Positions 25,153 through 32,081 of a stretch of 50,450 bases of DNA are shown in pieces. The position numbers and the translations under genes are program-made. The stretch is taken from contig CAYWPG010000030.1 in the NCBI GenBank assembly GCA_964460035.1, forward strand, positions 1 through 50,450. Direction: 5' to 3'. The stretch's first letter is position 1. Every line of letters starts with the position of its first letter. This DNA is from CAYWPG01 sp964460035. Lineage in GTDB: Bacteria > Pseudomonadota > Gammaproteobacteria > Nitrococcales > AK92. The notes beneath the pieces are model-generated. The model did not search any database. It saw nothing but the letters and a program-made list of their open reading frames with translations, and was not told the DNA's origin.

Positions 25153-25907
25153 GGCAGCACCCTCAAGGCATCCAGGCGCCGTACGGTAAAGCCAAGAGCC
25201 CCCACCAGCAGCAACCCGAAATACGCCAGGTCGCTGCTGCTGACCGTGCCGGTGAGCAAGTTATCGTAATGGCTGAGGCTGCTCAGGTAGTCGAACACCT
25301 CGCTCCGGCCAGCCACCTCGCCCCCCACGTGCATGAGCATCAGCAGCAAGCCGGCGCCGAAGGCAGCCACTGCCGCGACGCCCGGCTGTGCCGTCAAGGC
25401 CGAGAGGTAGGTAGCCACGGCGAGCAGGCTGGAAGCCAGTAGCACCAGGCCCAAGGCGGCCGCGGCGAGCCGCCCGTAATCCAGTGCGGCGCCCAAAGCC
25501 AGCGACAACGGCATCGCCAGCCATAGCGCCAGCAGCAGCATAAGGAACAGCCAAGCTCCGAGATACTTGCCGAGCACAATCTGGCTCGCCCCGATGGGAG
25601 AGGAGAACAACAATTGCAGCGTGCCGCTGCGCCGCTCCTCGGCGATCAGGCGCATAGCCAGCACGGCGATCACCAGCAGCAGCATCGTCAGCACTATGGG
25701 ATCGCCGAGGAAACGCACCACCACCAGATCGGTGACGCCCAGCGGACTGTTGACCTTGACCAGCAACGGCTGGAGGTAGAGCTGGAACTCGTCGACCAGT
25801 TGTAGAAAGCGCCAGGCCAGCAGGAACTGGCTTACGGCCAGCACCACCCAGGCCAAGGGCGAGACGAAAAGACTGCGCAGCTCTCGTGCCGCGACTGCCG
25901 CGATCAT
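25149..25907 (-). CDS. ABC-2 type permease (GldF-like)
   Basis: This 252-aa inner-membrane protein has about six hydrophobic segments; a cytoplasmic start MIAAVAARELRSLFVSPLAWVV is typical of ABC-2 permeases. The sequence RLIAEERRSGTLQLLFSSPI (after TM2) is the conserved coupling loop of this family. Its start at 25907 overlaps the ATPase stop by 4 bases and its own stop overlaps the GldG-like gene by 4 bases, so the three form one translationally coupled ABC transporter. An in-frame start further upstream would run inside the ATPase gene and is rejected. Confidence 0.9.
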   Translation of the reverse strand: MIAAVAARELRSLFVSPLAWVVLAVSQFLLAWRFLQLVDEFQLYLQPLLVKVNSPLGVTDLVVVRFLGDPIVLTMLLLVIAVLAMRLIAEERRSGTLQLLFSSPIGASQIVLGKYLGAWLFLMLLLALWLAMPLSLALGAALDYGRLAAAALGLVLLASSLLAVATYLSALTAQPGVAAVAAFGAGLLLMLMHVGGEVAGRSEVFDYLSSLSHYDNLLTGTVSSSDLAYFGLLLVGALGFTVRRLDALRVLP

Positions 25908-26845
25908 GCAGCCTCTCCATGAGTAAGTGCGACGAAGAGCTGCTCCAGGCTGCGCTGCACCGGCGACCACTCGCGCAGCCCCCAGCCTTCGGCCACGATG
26001 GTTGCGAGCACCTGATCGGCCGCGGGCTGATCGCGCAAGCGCAGCTGCAGGCGCAGATCATCGATCCGTTCCACTTGTTCAACACCCGGCACGCTGCGCA
26101 GCTTGGCTATATCCGGCGCCGCCGCCAACGCAACGACCACCGCCTGCGCATCCGCGGCTGCGTTCAGCTCGGTAAGATTGCCGCTGTAGACCGGCCGCCC
26201 TTGATACAGAATGATCACGCGATCGCAGAGGCTTTGAATCTCGGGCAGAATGTGGCTGGAGATGATAACGCCATGCCCGGCGCGCAGCTCGCCGATCAGC
26301 GCGCGCACCTCGCGGATTTGTAGCGGATCCAGGCCTACCGTGGGCTCATCGAGAATCACCAAAGCCGGTCTATGGACGATGGCCTGCGCGATCCCCACCC
26401 GTTGCTGGTAACCTTTGGAAAGCGTGCCTATCAGACGCGTCGCGACATCGGTCAAACCGCAGCGGCGTAGGGCTTCGTCCACCGCGCCGGCAACGTCCGA
26501 GCGCTTCACCCCGCGTAAGCGCGCACAGTAGGCGAGATAGCGGCGCACGGTAAGCTCGGGATAGAGCGGCGGCTGCTCGGGCAGGTAGCCCAGTGCTCGT
26601 TTGGCAAGACGGCCCTCTTCGAGCAGGTCGTGACCGTTAATGCTCACGCTGCCGGCCGTGGGCGGCAAAGCGCCGCTGAGCAGACGCATGGCCGTGGACT
26701 TGCCGGCACCGTTGGGACCCAGCAGACCGAGCACCTCGCCACGACGCAAAACCAGACTCAAACCGGTCAGCGCACGCCTGTCACCGTAGTCGCGCTGCAG
26801 AGCTTCGGCACGTAGCAATACTTCGCCATCCATTTCGCCATCCAT
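25904..26845 (-). CDS. ABC transporter ATPase (GldA-like)
   Basis: This 313-aa ATPase has Walker A GPNGAGKST (about 44-52), Q-loop in LGYLPEQPPLYPEL, signature LSKGYQQR, Walker B and D-loop LVILDEPTVGLDP, and H-loop IISSH. The C-terminal extension (about 225-313) is the usual one for the gliding/CcmA-like group. The first eight codons are a perfect 12-base tandem duplication (ATGGATGGCGAA twice), giving two equivalent starts at 26845 and 26833; GAGG precedes the first. It opens the five-gene string ATPase-permease-GldG-DUF4340-mutM. Confidence 0.93.
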   Translation of the reverse strand: MDGEMDGEVLLRAEALQRDYGDRRALTGLSLVLRRGEVLGLLGPNGAGKSTAMRLLSGALPPTAGSVSINGHDLLEEGRLAKRALGYLPEQPPLYPELTVRRYLAYCARLRGVKRSDVAGAVDEALRRCGLTDVATRLIGTLSKGYQQRVGIAQAIVHRPALVILDEPTVGLDPLQIREVRALIGELRAGHGVIISSHILPEIQSLCDRVIILYQGRPVYSGNLTELNAAADAQAVVVALAAAPDIAKLRSVPGVEQVERIDDLRLQLRLRDQPAADQVLATIVAEGWGLREWSPVQRSLEQLFVALTHGEAA

Positions 26846-26903
26846 AATGCCTCGACGTCCATGAGAGTCCAGTATCGGTTGGAGCGTCCCCGATGGCTAA
26901 TTA

Positions 26904-28145
26904 CTACCACGTTCGACGTAGCTCATCAGTCCACTGTATCGCGTCCAGGTAGGCTTGGATCGCTGTTTCGTGCGGTACGCGCAACTCGCCTATGCGATCC
27001 CAGTCGCCCCGTTCATAGCTGAGCGCGCAATCTAGCAAGCGTCCCGCCTCGCCTTCATGGCGCAGCACCGCGGCGCAGACCTCGTCGCTGAGATTGAGCG
27101 AAGAGAGAATGTCCTCCAGCGGGGTGTCCAGCAGTGCATCCAAACCGGAGAAGAGGCCCACGGAGAAGCAGGTCGCCTTACCCGGCACGTTCAATCGCAC
27201 GGCAAGGTTCTCGCACATCCTCGCCCGCACGGTGAGACCCGCCATCAGCTCCTCGGGCTTGCCCTCGACGGCTGTCAGCGCCAGCAGCGATGCCCACGCG
27301 CGCAGCTCGTCCAGCCCCAGGTACATGATGGCCTGGTGTACCGAATCGACCCTGTGTCGTACTTGAAAGAAGGCCGAGTTGAGGTAGCGCAGCAACTTGT
27401 AGCTAAGACCTACATCGTCGGTAACGATGCGCTCAAGATCGGCGATACTGACGCCTGGATCGTGCAGCGCGGCCAGCAATCGCAACGTCGGCAGCCGGTG
27501 AGTCGGCAGCGCGCTGCGTCGCAGCGTGCGCGGCCGGCTAAGGAAAAAGCCCTGGAAATAGTCGAAACCAAGTTCCCGGCACAGCTCGAACTCTTCCTGC
27601 GTTTCCACCTTTTCGGCGAGCAGCTTCGCCGGATAACGCCGCAGAATCTCCACGTGTTCGCGGACCTGTGGCGGCGTCAGCACAGAGATCTCTATTTTGA
27701 TAATGTCCGCAAGCTCGACCAGCGGCAGCAGAGCCTCCGAGAAGACGAAATCGTCCAGGGCGACCTGGTAGCCTTGCTCCTTTAGCTCGGCCACCGCAGC
27801 AAGCAGCTCCCTGTCGGGTACCGAGCCTTCGAGCATTTCCAGCACTACCCGATCGCGTGGAAATGGCAAGCGGTGCTTATTGATCAGGAAGCTGCGCGTG
27901 AAATTAAGGAACGCCTTGTTGTTCCCCACGAGCTCGTCGAGGCCGATAACGGTGAATGCGTTGAGGATCACTTCGGATGTCGCCCGATCGCCGTCGATCA
28001 CTGCAGCGGCGGCGGCATCCGCGTGACGAAACAACAGCTCGTACGCGAACAGGTTGAGTTCCCTATCGAAGATAGGCTGCCGGGCTATGAATATTTCGTG
28101 CATTCTCGATATGCCATCGCCGGCATTGGTTGCTGACGGCGGCAT
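26904..28145 (-). CDS. EAL-HDOD signalling protein (YuxH/CdgJ-type)
   Basis: This 413-aa cytoplasmic protein has an N-terminal EAL-like domain (about 15-215) and a C-terminal HDOD domain (about 215-400). EAL-type features are IFIARQPIFDRELNLFAYELLFR, FLNFTR, VVLEMLEG, ALDDF, IKIE, AEKVET and FQGFF; several catalytic positions are kept, but DDF lacks the following Gly and the K-x-D motif reads KIE, so c-di-GMP hydrolysis is doubtful. The HDOD part starts at PTLRLLAALHDPGVSIADLERIVTDD and has SYKLLRYLNSAFF. Proteins of this architecture affect motility, adhesion or stress responses in Vibrio and Pseudomonas. The start may be 28145 (used here) or the ATG at 28103, MHEIFIARQP, where most relatives begin. 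Confidence 0.9.
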   Translation of the reverse strand: MPPSATNAGDGISRMHEIFIARQPIFDRELNLFAYELLFRHADAAAAAVIDGDRATSEVILNAFTVIGLDELVGNNKAFLNFTRSFLINKHRLPFPRDRVVLEMLEGSVPDRELLAAVAELKEQGYQVALDDFVFSEALLPLVELADIIKIEISVLTPPQVREHVEILRRYPAKLLAEKVETQEEFELCRELGFDYFQGFFLSRPRTLRRSALPTHRLPTLRLLAALHDPGVSIADLERIVTDDVGLSYKLLRYLNSAFFQVRHRVDSVHQAIMYLGLDELRAWASLLALTAVEGKPEELMAGLTVRARMCENLAVRLNVPGKATCFSVGLFSGLDALLDTPLEDILSSLNLSDEVCAAVLRHEGEAGRLLDCALSYERGDWDRIGELRVPHETAIQAYLDAIQWTDELRRTW

Positions 28146-28167
28146 CCCCCCAACCGACTATTGGCTG

Positions 28168-28195
28168 ATTATCATCACACCACCTCTGGCAGCAA
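28168..28195 (-). promoter_or_regulatory. Possible sigma-70 promoter of the EAL-HDOD gene
   Basis: Minus-strand TTGCTG (28190-28195) and GATAAT (28168-28173) are separated by 16 bases, placing transcription start about 16 bases before the ATG at 28145. The match is moderate. Confidence 0.35.
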
Positions 28196-28515
28196 CCCGC
28201 TAGGGCCTGCTCTCGATCAGCCGGCGTCGAGGCACGCGTATGGTCAGGGCCAGGCAGTTCATTATGCCCACCGACAATAGCGCAGCGCCGGCGCTAGATA
28301 ATAGAGAATAGATCCCTAACGCATTGGTCACCGCCGAAGCAGGCGGAACCTTTTTTTGTGGCTGCGCAGCCCACAATATGCACTTTATCATCTGACGCCA
28401 TACGGCCAAGCAGTATGTTAGCGCTAACTGGCTCGCTTGACGTCGTTAATTCTAATTTTATGCCTTCGATAACCGTGGCTAGCCAGACGCTGCCGCTTAC
28501 CTCAGAGGTTCCGAG
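28196..28515. other. Intergenic region upstream of the desaturase, with a 12-bp palindrome
   Basis: No convincing gene. The perfect palindrome GTTAGCGCTAAC (28417-28428) lies 88 bases before the desaturase start, just upstream of a possible -35 TTGACG (28437-28442) followed 16 bases later by TATGCC. It could be an operator for a repressor that senses fatty acids or another signal; it does not match the FabR or DesT sites as I remember them. The rest is moderately AT-rich without further structure. Confidence 0.45.
28417..28428. promoter_or_regulatory. Palindromic operator candidate before the desaturase
   Basis: Perfect 12-bp palindrome GTTAGCGCTAAC directly upstream of a candidate -35 for the desaturase gene. 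The form is common for LacI- or TetR-type operators. Confidence 0.4.
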
Positions 28516-29682
28516 ATGTCCTATCCATTGTTCGCTCTCCCGTGGTGGGGCCTTGCCCTCGTCGCGCTGGCGCTTACGCATGTGACCATTGTTGCGGTCA
28601 CCGTATATCTACATCGCCACCAAGCACACCGAGGGCTCGATCTGCACCCCGGGATAGCGCACTTCTTCCGCTTCTGGCTGTGGCTGACCACCGGCATGGT
28701 CACCAAGCAATGGGTCGCGGTACATCGCAAACATCACGCGAAGTGCGAAACCGCGCAAGACCCCCACAGCCCCCAGATCAATGGGCTTAGCGCCATCCTC
28801 TGGCGCGGCGTCGCGTTTTATCGCCGCGCAGCGCACGATCCGTCGGTGCTAGCGCGCTACGGGCACGGCACGCCGGATGACTGGATCGAGCAGCGGCTCT
28901 ACTCACGATACAGCGGCTTAGGCGTAAGCCTATTGGCGCTGATCAATGTGGGGCTATTCGGCATTGCCGGTCTGGCGATCTGGGCGGTACAGATGATCTG
29001 GATCCCGTTGTGGGCGGCAGGCGTTGTCAACGGCGTTGGCCACTACTGGGGCTATCGCAACTTCGAGCCCGCCGACGCGTCCCGGAACATCTTCCCCATT
29101 GGAGTTCTCATCGGGGGCGAAGAGCTGCACAACAACCATCACGCCTTTCCCGGCTCCGCCAAATTCTCGGTCCGGCTTTGGGAGTTCGATATCGGCTGGT
29201 TCTACATCCGCGTGTTCGAATACCTGGGCCTGGCCCGCGTCAAGCGCATCGCGCCGACACCGCATATAGACACTGCCAAGCGGGTAGCGGACATGGACAC
29301 GGTAACGGCGGTCGTAGTCAATCGCTGGCACGTACTCGCCAGTTACGCAAAGGAAGTGAGCCTGCCGACGCTGCGGGCGGAACTCAAGCTTTCCGGCCGC
29401 CCTTACCGGCTGGCACGCCAAGCCCTTGTCCGCGATGCCAGCGTACTGGATAGTCGCAGCCAGGCGCAGCTGGAGCGATTGTTGTCGCGCAGCCGTCCTC
29501 TCCAGACGGTATACGAGTATAGGGACCGGCTACAAGCGGTGTGGAAACACTCCAGCAGCAGCCATGAGGCGCTGCTCAAGAAGCTGCAGGAATGGTGCGC
29601 TCAAGCCGAAGCAAGCGGCATCAATGCGTTGCAAGAATTCTCCCGGCGCTTGCGGGGCTATACGCTAAGGCAGGTTGGCTGA
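28516..29682 (+). CDS. Acyl-lipid/acyl-CoA delta-9-type fatty acid desaturase with C-terminal extension
   Basis: Membrane di-iron desaturase that introduces a double bond into saturated acyl chains. The three His boxes are HRHQAH (about 33-38), HRKHH (about 71-75) and HNNHH (about 211-215), set between hydrophobic stretches (ALPWWGLALVALALTHVTIVAVTVYL, and GVSLLALINVGLFGIAGLAIWAVQMIWIPLW). After about residue 250 a helical, charged C-terminal region of about 130 residues follows (for example SLPTLRAELKLSGR and LLKKLQEWCAQAEASGINAL), which is not part of the core. This tail recalls the C-terminal part of ISL3-family transposases. The protein is probably involved in aerobic membrane-fluidity control. 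A strong bidirectional terminator follows. Confidence 0.9.
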   Translation: MSYPLFALPWWGLALVALALTHVTIVAVTVYLHRHQAHRGLDLHPGIAHFFRFWLWLTTGMVTKQWVAVHRKHHAKCETAQDPHSPQINGLSAILWRGVAFYRRAAHDPSVLARYGHGTPDDWIEQRLYSRYSGLGVSLLALINVGLFGIAGLAIWAVQMIWIPLWAAGVVNGVGHYWGYRNFEPADASRNIFPIGVLIGGEELHNNHHAFPGSAKFSVRLWEFDIGWFYIRVFEYLGLARVKRIAPTPHIDTAKRVADMDTVTAVVVNRWHVLASYAKEVSLPTLRAELKLSGRPYRLARQALVRDASVLDSRSQAQLERLLSRSRPLQTVYEYRDRLQAVWKHSSSSHEALLKKLQEWCAQAEASGINALQEFSRRLRGYTLRQVG

Positions 29683-29704
29683 TCGGCAGCCTTGCGGCGA
29701 GGAC

Positions 29705-29732
29705 AAAAAACCCGCCTCATGGCGGGTTTTTT
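29705..29732. terminator. Bidirectional intrinsic terminator between desaturase and rpmG
   Basis: Perfect structure: six A, stem CCCGCC, loop TCAT, stem GGCGGG, six T. It reads as a canonical terminator on both strands, serving the desaturase (+) and rpmB-rpmG (-). Confidence 0.93.
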
Positions 29733-29747
29733 GCAAGCACAAGAACG

Positions 29748-29903
29748 TTACTTGATCTTGGCTTCCTTGTAGAGCACGTGCTTGCGCGCCACCGGATCGA
29801 ACTTCATGAACTCGAGCTTGTTGGGCGTGTTCCGCTTGTTCTTGTCGGTCGTGTAGAAGTGACCGGTACCGGCAGTGGATACGAGCTTGATCTTGTCGCG
29901 CAT
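29748..29903 (-). CDS. rpmG: 50S ribosomal protein L33
   Basis: 51 aa, beginning MRDKIKLVSTAGTGHFYTT and ending in a basic tail with HVLYKEAKIK. The central KNKRNTPNKLEFMKFDP is the L33 signature. It has no cysteines, so it is the zinc-independent (C-minus) form. It lies 12 bases after rpmB and just before the strong terminator, the normal rpmB-rpmG operon. Confidence 0.97.
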   Translation of the reverse strand: MRDKIKLVSTAGTGHFYTTDKNKRNTPNKLEFMKFDPVARKHVLYKEAKIK

Positions 29904-29915
29904 GACTTCGCTCCT

Positions 29916-30152
29916 TTAGACCTTCTCGCCACGGCTGCGCAGATCGGCGAGAACCTGATCGATGCCGACCTTATCGATGATGCGCATGGCCTTGGCGGAG
30001 ACACGCAGACGCACGAAGCGCCGCTCGCTCTCTACCCAAAAGCGGTGGTACTGAAGATTGGGCAGAAAACGCCGCCGCGTCTTGTTGTTTGCGTGCGAAA
30101 CGTTGTTTCCCGTGGTCGGGCGCTTGCCCGTAACCTGGCAGACCTTGGACAT
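29916..30152 (-). CDS. rpmB: 50S ribosomal protein L28
   Basis: 78 aa, exactly the E. coli length. Starts SKVCQVTGKRPTTGNNVSHANNKTRRRF after the Met and has WVESERRFVRLRVSAKAMRIIDK. A GGAG-type site (TTAGGAGCTGG) precedes the ATG. It is transcribed from the promoter at 30218-30246 and co-transcribed with rpmG. Confidence 0.98.
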   Translation of the reverse strand: MSKVCQVTGKRPTTGNNVSHANNKTRRRFLPNLQYHRFWVESERRFVRLRVSAKAMRIIDKVGIDQVLADLRSRGEKV

Positions 30153-30209
30153 GGGGAACCAGCTCCTAAGCCGAGCGTTACCTGCTCGCGTGTCTCGTAG
30201 TCGAGTAAA

Positions 30210-30246
30210 GGCCGAGTTTTATACCAGCTCGGCCGACGCGGATCAA
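30210..30246 (-). promoter_or_regulatory. rpmB-rpmG promoter with an embedded inverted repeat
   Basis: On the minus strand TTGATC (30241-30246) and TATAAA (30218-30223) are 17 bases apart, a good sigma-70 promoter about 55-60 bases before the rpmB start. A perfect 7-bp inverted repeat GGCCGAG (30210-30216) / CTCGGCC (30228-30234) brackets the -10, which would let a protein binding it block polymerase. Confidence 0.65.
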
Positions 30247-30408
30247 GCCCAAGAACCGCGACCCGATTTCATGGATGCACCGGAGACTTACGGGCATCTG
30301 AGCGGGCGCGGTCGCTAAGCGAACCAAAGCATGCCCTGGCGCCCCGTTGTGTTGTCGGCTTGCCGATACGGCAACGCCTACAAATTACGAACCGGGCACG
30401 ACGGCACT

Positions 30409-30417
30409 TGATATAAT
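30409..30417 (+). promoter_or_regulatory. Extended -10 promoter element of hsp20
   Basis: TG-A-TATAAT: a perfect extended -10 hexamer 57 bases before the hsp20 start. No good -35 lies at 17 bases, as is allowed for extended -10 promoters. No clear sigma-32 promoter (CTTGAAA ... CCCCAT) was seen. Confidence 0.6.
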
Positions 30418-30445
30418 CGGTCGCGATCGCCGAGGATCGCGCCAT

Positions 30446-30464
30446 CTTACCTTAAAGTAAGGAG
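30446..30464 (+). promoter_or_regulatory. hsp20 leader hairpin covering the ribosome-binding site
   Basis: The Shine-Dalgarno AAGGAG (30459-30464) overlaps a potential stem: CCTTA (30450-30454) with TAAGG (30458-30462), or alternatively CTTAC (30446-30450) with GTAAG (30457-30461). Either would mask part of the ribosome-binding site, the behaviour expected of a simple RNA thermometer. An additional stem GCGATC/GATCGC lies upstream in the leader. Confidence 0.4.
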
Positions 30465-30473
30465 CAACGCATT

Positions 30474-30911
30474 ATGCGAACCGGTCGCCATGAACCGTGG
30501 AGTTTGCTCGGCCAACTGAGCAACGAGCTCAACCGCATCTACGAATCCGTGCCCGATCGGGCCGATAGCAGCAGCGTCGTAACTAGCGACTGGATACCCG
30601 CTGTGGACGTGCGCGAACTAGAGGACCGTTACCTGATCATCGCCGATGTGCCCGGGGTACTCCCCGAGGACATCGAGATCAACATGGACAACGGCATTCT
30701 CAGTATCGCGGGAACCCGGCAAGGCGATGCACAAGGCAGCGCCCTGCTGCGCCGCGCCGAGCGGCCGCAGGGACACTTCCACCGCCGCTTCAGTCTGCCG
30801 GAGAGTGTGGATGCTGCCGCTATTGGCGCGCGCTGTCGCCACGGTGTATTGGAAATAACCATTCCCAAGCTTGCGCGAGAAAAACCCCGCCGCATCAAGG
30901 TCGAGGGTTAG
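30474..30911 (+). CDS. Small heat-shock protein, Hsp20/alpha-crystallin family
   Basis: 145-aa ATP-independent holdase. The N-terminal arm (about 1-45; RHEPWSLLGQLSNELNRIYESV) is followed by the alpha-crystallin domain from WIPAVDVRELEDRYLIIADVPGVLPEDIEINMDNGILSIAG to the A-x-x-x-x-G-V-L motif in ARCRHGVLEITIPK; the C-terminal tail is short and basic (PRRIKVEG). Its neighbours cbpA and degQ are also protein-quality genes. Expression is likely heat-responsive by the leader hairpin and possibly through RpoH, although no sigma-32 promoter is clear. Confidence 0.93.
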   Translation: MRTGRHEPWSLLGQLSNELNRIYESVPDRADSSSVVTSDWIPAVDVRELEDRYLIIADVPGVLPEDIEINMDNGILSIAGTRQGDAQGSALLRRAERPQGHFHRRFSLPESVDAAAIGARCRHGVLEITIPKLAREKPRRIKVEG

Positions 30912-30939
30912 CAGGTACGCCGCCCGCGAATCAGCTTCG

Positions 30940-31902
30940 ATGGAATACAAGGATTATTACCGCATCCTTGGTGTTGCGCGCACCGCAACGCCTCAGGAAA
31001 TCAAGGCCGCCTATCGCAGGCTCGCACGCAAGTACCACCCTGACGTCAGCGAGGAGCCGAACGCCGAGCAGCGTTTCAAAGAAGTCGCTGAGGCCTACGA
31101 AGTCCTCAAAGACCCCGATAAACGCGCCGCATACGACCGGCTTGGCAATTACTGGCACGCAGGGCAGGACTTTCGTCCGCCTCCCGGCTGGCAGAGCCGT
31201 GCCCGTAGCCGAGCGCGCGCCGATGCCGGCGGCTTCAGCGATTTTTTCGAGTCGCTGTTCGGCGGTGCCCGCCGTGGACGCCGCAACGATCCATTCGAAG
31301 AGATCTTCTCCGGCCGGGGTGGCCCGGTACGGGGCGAGGACGAGCGCACCAAGATTACCGTTACCTTGCCGGAGGCCTATAGAGGCACTAGCCGCGAGAT
31401 TACGCTGGATATGCCTGAGCGCGCCGCTGACGGCAGCATTCAACGGCGGGCGCGCACGCTGCGTGTAAAGATTCCCGCCGGCGTGCAGGCTGGCCAGCAA
31501 ATCCGCCTGTCCGGACAAGGGGGACCGGGGCTGGCAGGCGGCCCCAAGGGCGACTTGTATCTGGAGGTGGAGTTCGCGCCCCACCCGGTCTTTCGCGCCG
31601 AGGGGCGCGATGTGCTGGTCGACCTTCCGGTGGCGCCCTGGGAAGCCGCCCTGGGTACAAAGCTTAAGGCACCGACGCTGGGCGGGTGGGTGGATGTTGT
31701 CATACCTGCCGGCTCGCAGTCCGGGCGCAAGCTCAGGCTCAAAGGCCGGGGGTTGCCGGGCAACCCGCCCGGCGATCAGTATCTAGTACTCAAGATCGTC
31801 ACGCCAGCAGCAGACACGGCCGCAGCCAAACACTTCTACGAGAGGATGCGTGCCGAATTCGACTTCGACCCGCGCGCCGAGTTGGCCAAGGCTGTGGACT
31901 GA
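30940..31902 (+). CDS. cbpA: DnaJ-class co-chaperone CbpA
   Basis: 320-aa J-domain protein. The J domain (about 1-70) has YKDYYRILGVARTATPQEIKAAYRRLARKYHPD, with the HPD that stimulates DnaK ATPase. A Gly/Phe-rich stretch (about 75-140) follows, then two C-terminal beta-sandwich substrate-binding domains (KITVTLPEAYRGTSREITL; GDLYLEVEFAPHPVFRAEGRDVLVDLPVAPWEAALGTKLKAPTL). No zinc-finger repeats occur, which distinguishes it from DnaJ. It starts at 30940; the frame continues upstream through hsp20 but that part is not protein-like. It is 28 bases after hsp20. The usual partner cbpM is not found downstream. Confidence 0.93.
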   Translation: MEYKDYYRILGVARTATPQEIKAAYRRLARKYHPDVSEEPNAEQRFKEVAEAYEVLKDPDKRAAYDRLGNYWHAGQDFRPPPGWQSRARSRARADAGGFSDFFESLFGGARRGRRNDPFEEIFSGRGGPVRGEDERTKITVTLPEAYRGTSREITLDMPERAADGSIQRRARTLRVKIPAGVQAGQQIRLSGQGGPGLAGGPKGDLYLEVEFAPHPVFRAEGRDVLVDLPVAPWEAALGTKLKAPTLGGWVDVVIPAGSQSGRKLRLKGRGLPGNPPGDQYLVLKIVTPAADTAAAKHFYERMRAEFDFDPRAELAKAVD

Positions 31903-32081
31903 GAAGCTCGACCCAGCTTCGGAACAAGAAGCGCCGGCGCCTGTCTATGAAATCGATGAGCGTAAGCCGGTCCACACCGCGAACGTGGCCTGGACGTGGA
32001 GTCGCTCATGGTTTGCACCTGCTGGCGCGGCCGGCGGCGATAGCAGACTCAACTAACGGATAAAGAAGAAAGGTCTCGTCA

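Larger units (their letters stand above)
30153..30473. other. Divergent control region between rpmB and hsp20
   Basis: 321 bases without a gene. It holds the rpmB promoter and its inverted repeat (30210-30246), the extended -10 of hsp20 (30409-30417), a 6-bp inverted repeat TTGCCG/CGGCAA (30360-30374) about 35-50 bases before that -10, and in the hsp20 leader the stems GCGATC/GATCGC and CCTTA/TAAGG. Confidence 0.6.

Noticed and set aside
28200..28409. 69-codon minus-strand frame upstream of the desaturase
   Set aside because: Has a hydrophobic patch but no ribosome-binding site, recognisable family or coding-like composition.
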